Source: a virus
Virus record (IMG/VR): IMGVR_UViG_3300025093_000119
Span: 1-23,803 of that record
Strand: one strand, 5' to 3'
DNA: 23,803 nucleotides
Of the stretch, positions 19,310 to 23,803 are shown one piece after another (the stretch's first letter is position 1; each line of letters starts with the position of its first letter). The notes beneath the pieces are model-generated. The model saw only the letters and a program-made list of their open reading frames with translations. It had not been told where the DNA came from and did not search any database. Both the position numbers and the translations under genes were made by a program.

Positions 19310-20791
19310 ATGTTAATTTCACCTCTTCAAAAATATGAACCGAAGGATTGGACAGGTCTAACGACTGAAAATCATCTTGGTTCTCTTTTTGCTTTGGAAC
19401 CACAACTGGTTTCAAATTTGATTGAGAATATTTACAAAGTTAACCTTGGAGACGATCTTATTAGTTTTATGAATCAATTTCCTATGGAATACATTGATGA
19501 CGATAGACCTTATGAGTGGTTCTTACAGGGAGCAGACGAAAAAAATATTCCTCTAATCGCAGCATATGCTGACTTCGACAAGAATGCATTGCCAGCAGCT
19601 CCAGGTATCAACTTCACAAGATTCGTTCTCGAATTTCCTGAAAGATACTTTGAAGCTACCGATGTAATTGTTGGTAATAAAGTAGACCTTTACAAACTAC
19701 GAATTGTATCTGATCCTGTAAACGCAGGAACTGACAACTGGATGTATCAGGTTGAGCTTGTTACTGGAGATAGCTTTCTTTCTGTTCCTACTCAAGATCT
19801 AGCAGTTGGAACACGATGGTCAAAAGAATACTCGCTTGTAGAACAAACTCTTTCTAAAAGAGGTGGTCTTACTCACCACACTTCTCCATTCAGAATGCAG
19901 AATGTAATGAGTATGATCCGTAAGCAGTATACTGTTCCTGGAAACATGATTCGAAAAGGTAAGAACAAGCCAATGGCTTTCTCTTGGAAAGATCAAAGTG
20001 GTAAAGTTCAAACTGCATGGATCAAGAAGCTTGATTATGACTTTATGGTACAGTGTCGTAGAGAGATCGCTAAATTGTTGATGTTCGGAACATCTAACAA
20101 GAAAGCTGATGGTACTTACGGTAACCTTGGAGATTCAGGATATGAAATCCGATCAGGTGCAGGACTTCGTGAGCAAATCGCTCCTTCTAACAAGTTCTTC
20201 TACAACAACTTCAACTTAGATTACTTGACTGAAACACTTCTTGGTCTTTCTGTTGGTAAACTTCCTGAAGATAAGCGTAGATTCGTTCTTGGTACAGGAG
20301 AGTATGGAATGTTCCAGTTCCACAAAGCTGCGGAAGAAAAAGCATCTAACTACACTCCAAACTTCGATCAAGGTCGAATTACTCACAGTGGCAAAAACAA
20401 AATGGGATACAAAGGACAGTTCTTGGAGTACAAAACTGTTAACGGTATTACTGTTGAGTTGATGCACATTCCACAATACGATGATCCAGTTCGTAACAAG
20501 ATCTATCACCCAGATGGTGGTCTTGCTGAATCTCGTCGATATACAATTATGGATTTCGGTACTGCTGATGGAGATGCGAACATCAAGCAAGTAGGTATGA
20601 AAGGAGATTCTGAAATTTTCAGATATATTCCTGGACTACGTGATCCATATTCTCCATATGATCAACAAACTTCACCTACAATGGCTGCAAGCTCTGTAGA
20701 TGGATATGAAGTTCATAAGGCGTTTATCGGTGGAATCATGGTTAAGAATCCAATGAGAATGGCTGAGTACATTCCTAACATCTTAACCTAA
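19310..20791 (+). CDS. Major capsid protein (candidate), 493 aa
   Basis: The protein (MLISPLQKYEPKDWTGLTTE at the start) has the length, position and composition of a Bacteroidota phage major capsid protein. It follows the scaffold and precedes connector genes, has mixed alpha/beta content, a long Gly/Asn-rich loop region (residues 260-290) and no signal or membrane segment. An HK97 fold is likely but its E-loop and P-domain are not assigned residue by residue. Codon choice shifts to C-ending codons (AAC, TTC, TAC) in the middle and end of the gene, more than in neighbours, fitting very high expression. The start at 19310 follows a leader TTTAACCAAATAAATCAATA. Confidence 0.78.
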   Translation: MLISPLQKYEPKDWTGLTTENHLGSLFALEPQLVSNLIENIYKVNLGDDLISFMNQFPMEYIDDDRPYEWFLQGADEKNIPLIAAYADFDKNALPAAPGINFTRFVLEFPERYFEATDVIVGNKVDLYKLRIVSDPVNAGTDNWMYQVELVTGDSFLSVPTQDLAVGTRWSKEYSLVEQTLSKRGGLTHHTSPFRMQNVMSMIRKQYTVPGNMIRKGKNKPMAFSWKDQSGKVQTAWIKKLDYDFMVQCRREIAKLLMFGTSNKKADGTYGNLGDSGYEIRSGAGLREQIAPSNKFFYNNFNLDYLTETLLGLSVGKLPEDKRRFVLGTGEYGMFQFHKAAEEKASNYTPNFDQGRITHSGKNKMGYKGQFLEYKTVNGITVELMHIPQYDDPVRNKIYHPDGGLAESRRYTIMDFGTADGDANIKQVGMKGDSEIFRYIPGLRDPYSPYDQQTSPTMAASSVDGYEVHKAFIGGIMVKNPMRMAEYIPNILT

Positions 20792-20818
20792 TTATTCGAT
20801 AATAATTAATAAATAAAC

Positions 20819-21712
20819 ATGGCAACAAAAGATAAGAATACCAAAGACTCATCCACTGTTGCAATAGACTATACTACAAAGGATCCCATCTTGACCGATA
20901 AAAAGGTCAAGGTGGTTCCTGTGTATAGGAATGGCGGATGGCTGCCCCAAGGGCATGACGGAGAATTTATGTTTACAGGTACAGTTTGTGAATTTGATCT
21001 ACCGATCAGTATGAAAACTGGAAGACTGGTAAACATTTTAACAAAAGAAGAACAAGCGTTCTTTGAAAAAGAATTGTTTTTAAACCCTGGAGATCTTTCT
21101 ATCTACAAGAAGAAAGATAACTATTGGCATACCTTCAAGGTAAAACTTGATAAAGAAGAAAGAGTCTTTGACCTTTCAGATCCAATAGATAATTTATGCT
21201 ACAGAGTATGTGTAGTATCTCCACACGTAGCACCAAACTGGGAGTCAAGATATCAATCTGCTTCATTTCAGTTTGCACTACAGGACGAAGAGATAATTGT
21301 ACAGGAAAAAGTTACCAAAGCTAACAAGAAAAAAGATGCATACAAATTCTTAGGAAGAGTTGAAAACAACCCAGATAGAATGCGTAACGTATTACGAGTA
21401 TATGGCAATAAGGTAGCACCAAATACACCAGCAAATGTAATGTACACTACTATTGAAGAGTTGATCGATGATGATAAATCATTGCCTAAGTTATTGGCAG
21501 TCATCAATGATCCTAACTTCGAGATGAGGATCTTCATAGAAGATGCATTAAGTGTTGGAGCAATATTAAAAGATGGTACTCGATACACACTCCCAGGTGG
21601 AGATAAAATTGGTGGAGTACTAAACGATGTTATTGACTTCTTTAAAGATACTGTAAATCAGGATATTTATTTGAAGATTAAGAACCAAATAGATTTAAGT
21701 ACTAGTAAATGA
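20819..21712 (+). CDS. Virion structural protein, 297 aa
   Basis: Residues 1-35 are polar, followed by a beta-rich domain (KVKVVPVYRNGGWLPQGHDG at about 28-47, then TGRLVNILTKEEQAFFEKEL) and helical segments. The C-terminal part contains NNPDRMRNVLRVYGNK, YTTIEELIDDDKSLPKLLAV and KIGGVLNDVIDFFKDT. Sandwiched between capsid and connector genes and overlapping the connector start by ATGA, it belongs to the head or neck. It may be a head-stabilising or head-completion protein. No family is named. A clear single domain of 90-120 residues with Trp and Cys (CYRVCVVSPHVAPNW) is notable. Confidence 0.72.
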   Translation: MATKDKNTKDSSTVAIDYTTKDPILTDKKVKVVPVYRNGGWLPQGHDGEFMFTGTVCEFDLPISMKTGRLVNILTKEEQAFFEKELFLNPGDLSIYKKKDNYWHTFKVKLDKEERVFDLSDPIDNLCYRVCVVSPHVAPNWESRYQSASFQFALQDEEIIVQEKVTKANKKKDAYKFLGRVENNPDRMRNVLRVYGNKVAPNTPANVMYTTIEELIDDDKSLPKLLAVINDPNFEMRIFIEDALSVGAILKDGTRYTLPGGDKIGGVLNDVIDFFKDTVNQDIYLKIKNQIDLSTSK

Positions 21713-22437
21713 TCTTTCTTACTGCTGCTGATATGAAAACTGAGTTTCTGATTGGATACGATCGTGTATCCAATTCAGCGGCTCCAGGTTATGATAACAG
21801 TGAAATATCACTATTTCTAAATAAAGCACAAGAAAGAATCATTAAAACAAGATATCGCCAACTCAATAAATATAGAGAGGCGTTTGAGCAGACTGAGAAA
21901 AGAAGAAAAGATTTTTCTGAATTGATCAGAGATGCTGTTGATGGAACGGGCACATTAAATACGTCAATTTCATCAAACCAAAATGGAACACTTCCGAATG
22001 GAACGTTCTTTGATTTACCAGCTGATTTTATGTACAGCATTACAGAGCGTATTGAATCTGATATTCTATGTGATAATGTAAATAAGATTATAGATGTTTC
22101 ACCAATTACTCATGACGAGTATAATGCAAACAAAGACAATCCCTTCAAAAAGCCATACAGTGAGGCAGCTTGGAGAATTGATTACAGTCAGGAAGTAGTT
22201 GGAGCAGGTCAGAGAAAAAGGCATGAAATAGTTACTGATGGTACATATTCGCCATTAAAGTATTTTTTGCGATATTTGAAAAGACCTGTTGAAATTGATA
22301 TCGACACTGCAGTTAACTGCGAACTGGATGAAACAGTTCATAGAGAAATTGTAGATGTTGCAGTTGAAATAGCTTTAGAAACTATTATGGATCCTAGATT
22401 TCAATCTAAAAAGATCGATAACGTTGAAATAGAATAA
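21709..22437 (+). CDS. Candidate head-tail connector (adaptor), 242 aa
   Basis: The start region (ADMKTEFLIGYDRVSNSAAP) followed by DNSEISLFLNKAQERIIKTR (residues 27-46) is the helical pattern typical of adaptor proteins that join the portal ring to the tail. A Thr/Asn loop (residues 84-100), then strands and acidic helices follow (ETVHREIVDVAVEIALETIM). Position one gene after the capsid, size and helicity support a connector. The ATGA overlap with the upstream gene suggests coupling. Firm assignment would need structure comparison. Confidence 0.66.
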   Translation: MIFLTAADMKTEFLIGYDRVSNSAAPGYDNSEISLFLNKAQERIIKTRYRQLNKYREAFEQTEKRRKDFSELIRDAVDGTGTLNTSISSNQNGTLPNGTFFDLPADFMYSITERIESDILCDNVNKIIDVSPITHDEYNANKDNPFKKPYSEAAWRIDYSQEVVGAGQRKRHEIVTDGTYSPLKYFLRYLKRPVEIDIDTAVNCELDETVHREIVDVAVEIALETIMDPRFQSKKIDNVEIE

Positions 22438-22464
22438 TTTAAGTTTAATTTAAAAAGTAAAAAA

Positions 22465-23721
22465 ATGTTTACGACAACAAATGCAAAACATGTACTAGTA
22501 GCAGGAAATGTTGCAAGAACAGCTAGTGCAAGCATTGACCCTAATTCTGCAGACTACATCGCTGATGGTGAAGTAGTTATTGTATCTAGTGCTGGAACTG
22601 TACTTGACAGTACAACTGTTTTAGCTGAAGATAAAATTCGTATTGTTCAAAGAAGCGGAGATCAGGTCTTTTATTCACCCACAATCAAAGGATCCGATAT
22701 TGCGAGCTATAAAGGTTCTGCATATGCTTCTGATGTAGAACAGCTATCTTATCTTGGATGGAATGGAACATCTGGTGCAATTGATGAAATTACATCAAAT
22801 GATTACCTTGTTCGTATAGTTCGACAAGACACTCAAGCTACCTACTTGAACAAAGAAATGCTTAAGTTTGGTGCTTACCGATCATTAGCAACAACTTCTC
22901 AAGAAGATATTGCTAAAGGTTTAGTTGAGTCATTAATTGCCAACTTCTCACGAGAGCCAGAACAAGAGATCAAATTCGAAAGAGTTTGTTCAGGAACACA
23001 AGCAACTGATGGTACTGCTACAAGTATTACTGTTACTAATGGATCTACAGCTGCAACACTAAATGCAGGTGCAACAACTGTTGCAGTAGGTGATTACTTA
23101 GTAATTGGTGCAGGTGCAACAGATGCAGTATACGAAATCACTGCTTTAGTTGGAACTGCAGTTACTCTTGATGTACCTTATCAAGGAACTTCTGCTGCTG
23201 GTGTAAGTATTGATTACATTACTGCTGCAAATGTTACTGCTGGTGACATGGGTATCAAAATGACTGGTGTAGCTCGAAAGTTTAAAAGAGGAGTATTTAA
23301 ATTCAGCAAAGTTCGATTTGTTGTAACTCTTGATAACTTCGGTACTACTGTTGTTACTAATGATACAGAAGCTAATGAAGGAAACGGTACTTGGGAACGA
23401 TCTCAAGAACTAGAATGGTTTGCTTCAGAAGCAGCTCACGGTAAAGTTGAAAGAATTGGAACTCCTCCACCAGAATTCAAAAAGGATTGTGGCGATGGTC
23501 GATCTTTCTCTACACTTTACGTTTCATTTGCTGACAGATCATACGCAGGTATCCAAGGTACTCCTGATTCAAAAATAGAATTGATTCTATTGCTTGATAA
23601 AGGTGTTGAAGGTGCTGGATTCGGTGGTCAGGTTACAGGTGCTGCTACAGACATCATGAATGTTCTTGATGCATATGCTGTTGCCAAAGGTGTAGGAACT
23701 GCACAGGTAGGTAACCTATAA
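22465..23721 (+). CDS. Virion protein, possibly tail tube or tail sheath-like, 418 aa
   Basis: Rich in Ala, Gly, Thr and Val, with mainly beta structure. The ends look like one domain: residues 1-175 (start MFTTTNAKHVLVAGNVARTA, with SPTIKGSDIASYKGSA at 71-86) and 258-418 (ADRSYAGIQGTPDSKIELIL at 356-375). Between them, residues about 178-257 form a repetitive Ala/Thr/Gly/Val module (TAVTLDVPYQ, AGATTVAVGD) with only one acidic patch, resembling an inserted Ig-like surface domain. Position after the connector suits a tail tube or sheath subunit; a decoration protein is an alternative. It is followed by a strong terminator. Confidence 0.5.
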   Translation: MFTTTNAKHVLVAGNVARTASASIDPNSADYIADGEVVIVSSAGTVLDSTTVLAEDKIRIVQRSGDQVFYSPTIKGSDIASYKGSAYASDVEQLSYLGWNGTSGAIDEITSNDYLVRIVRQDTQATYLNKEMLKFGAYRSLATTSQEDIAKGLVESLIANFSREPEQEIKFERVCSGTQATDGTATSITVTNGSTAATLNAGATTVAVGDYLVIGAGATDAVYEITALVGTAVTLDVPYQGTSAAGVSIDYITAANVTAGDMGIKMTGVARKFKRGVFKFSKVRFVVTLDNFGTTVVTNDTEANEGNGTWERSQELEWFASEAAHGKVERIGTPPPEFKKDCGDGRSFSTLYVSFADRSYAGIQGTPDSKIELILLLDKGVEGAGFGGQVTGAATDIMNVLDAYAVAKGVGTAQVGNL

Positions 23722-23735
23722 AATATACATATTGT

Positions 23736-23767
23736 GAAAAAGGGGGCATTAAGTTGTCCCCATTTTT
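23736..23767 (+). terminator. Strong rho-independent terminator of the virion gene block
   Basis: GGGGGCA (23742-23748) pairs with TGTCCCC (23755-23761) including one G-U, loop TTAAGT, followed by A and TTTTT (23763-23767). The A5 run before the stem makes it bidirectional. It directly follows the stop of the 418-aa gene at 23721 and closes the right-arm block. Confidence 0.85.
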
Positions 23768-23803
23768 GCGTATATTTTATTACCTAATGTCTAATCCTAA
23801 ACC

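Noticed and set aside
20216-20590. Long minus-strand frames inside the capsid, connector and virion genes
   Set aside because: They are shadows of strongly supported plus-strand genes.
1-23803. Retron, diversity-generating retroelement, integrase, insertion sequence or toxin-antitoxin system
   Set aside because: No reverse transcriptase, recombinase, transposase or toxin family was recognised in the translated frames, and no VR/TR or terminal inverted repeats were noticed.
1-23803. Stop-codon reassignment as in some crAss-like phages
   Set aside because: Recognised long genes end at normal stops next to sensible starts, and no in-frame TAG or TGA interrupts a conserved domain.

Overview
The window looks like part of a tailed bacteriophage genome (Caudoviricetes) infecting a member of the Bacteroidota. 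The phage call rests on an ordered virion cassette: small-terminase candidate, large terminase, portal, GH19-containing virion protein, scaffold candidate, major capsid candidate, connector candidate and possible tail-tube protein. The host call rests on a promoter at 8788-8818 that matches the Bacteroidota consensus (TTTG, 19 bases, TAnnTTTG), on A-rich leaders in place of Shine-Dalgarno sites, and on low GC content. A crAss-like or larger Bacteroidota phage would fit the portal and capsid sizes and the HU/IHF-like gene. The family is not established here.

Left arm (1-8612, all minus strand). Small, mostly unrecognised genes are packed stop-to-start. Many are too short for usual gene callers: a run of six ORFs of 28-41 codons (1-603, the leftmost cut by the window edge) shares a repeated leader, and further genes of 37-58 codons lie at 1537, 3144, 6030, 7688 and 8436. 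Among the larger ones are a secreted or periplasmic protein (4102), a multi-span membrane protein (3284) and a protein with an L7/L12 C-terminal-like motif (2336). Between genes lie long stretches without convincing ORFs but dense in perfect inverted repeats: 1711-1917, 2760-2853, about 6660-7447 and about 7896-8385. I read these as structured non-coding RNAs. The last two are large (about 790 and 490 nt) and ornate, like the phage-borne GOLLD and ROOL classes, though membership is not shown. An odd tRNA-like element sits at 5704-5793.

Junction (8386-8835). A short, GC-richer minus-strand gene ends in two hairpins. A divergent control region follows, with 9-bp direct repeats, an A/T tract and the promoter of the right arm.

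Right arm (8835-23767, all plus strand). A winged-helix-like protein, a small unknown, an HU/IHF-like protein and a terminase-small-subunit candidate overlap one another and lead into the large terminase. The portal, the 1107-residue virion protein, scaffold, major capsid protein, a 297-residue structural protein, connector and 418-residue virion protein follow, closed by a strong terminator at 23736-23767. A second promoter-like site precedes scaffold and capsid, which would allow separate high expression of the capsid genes.
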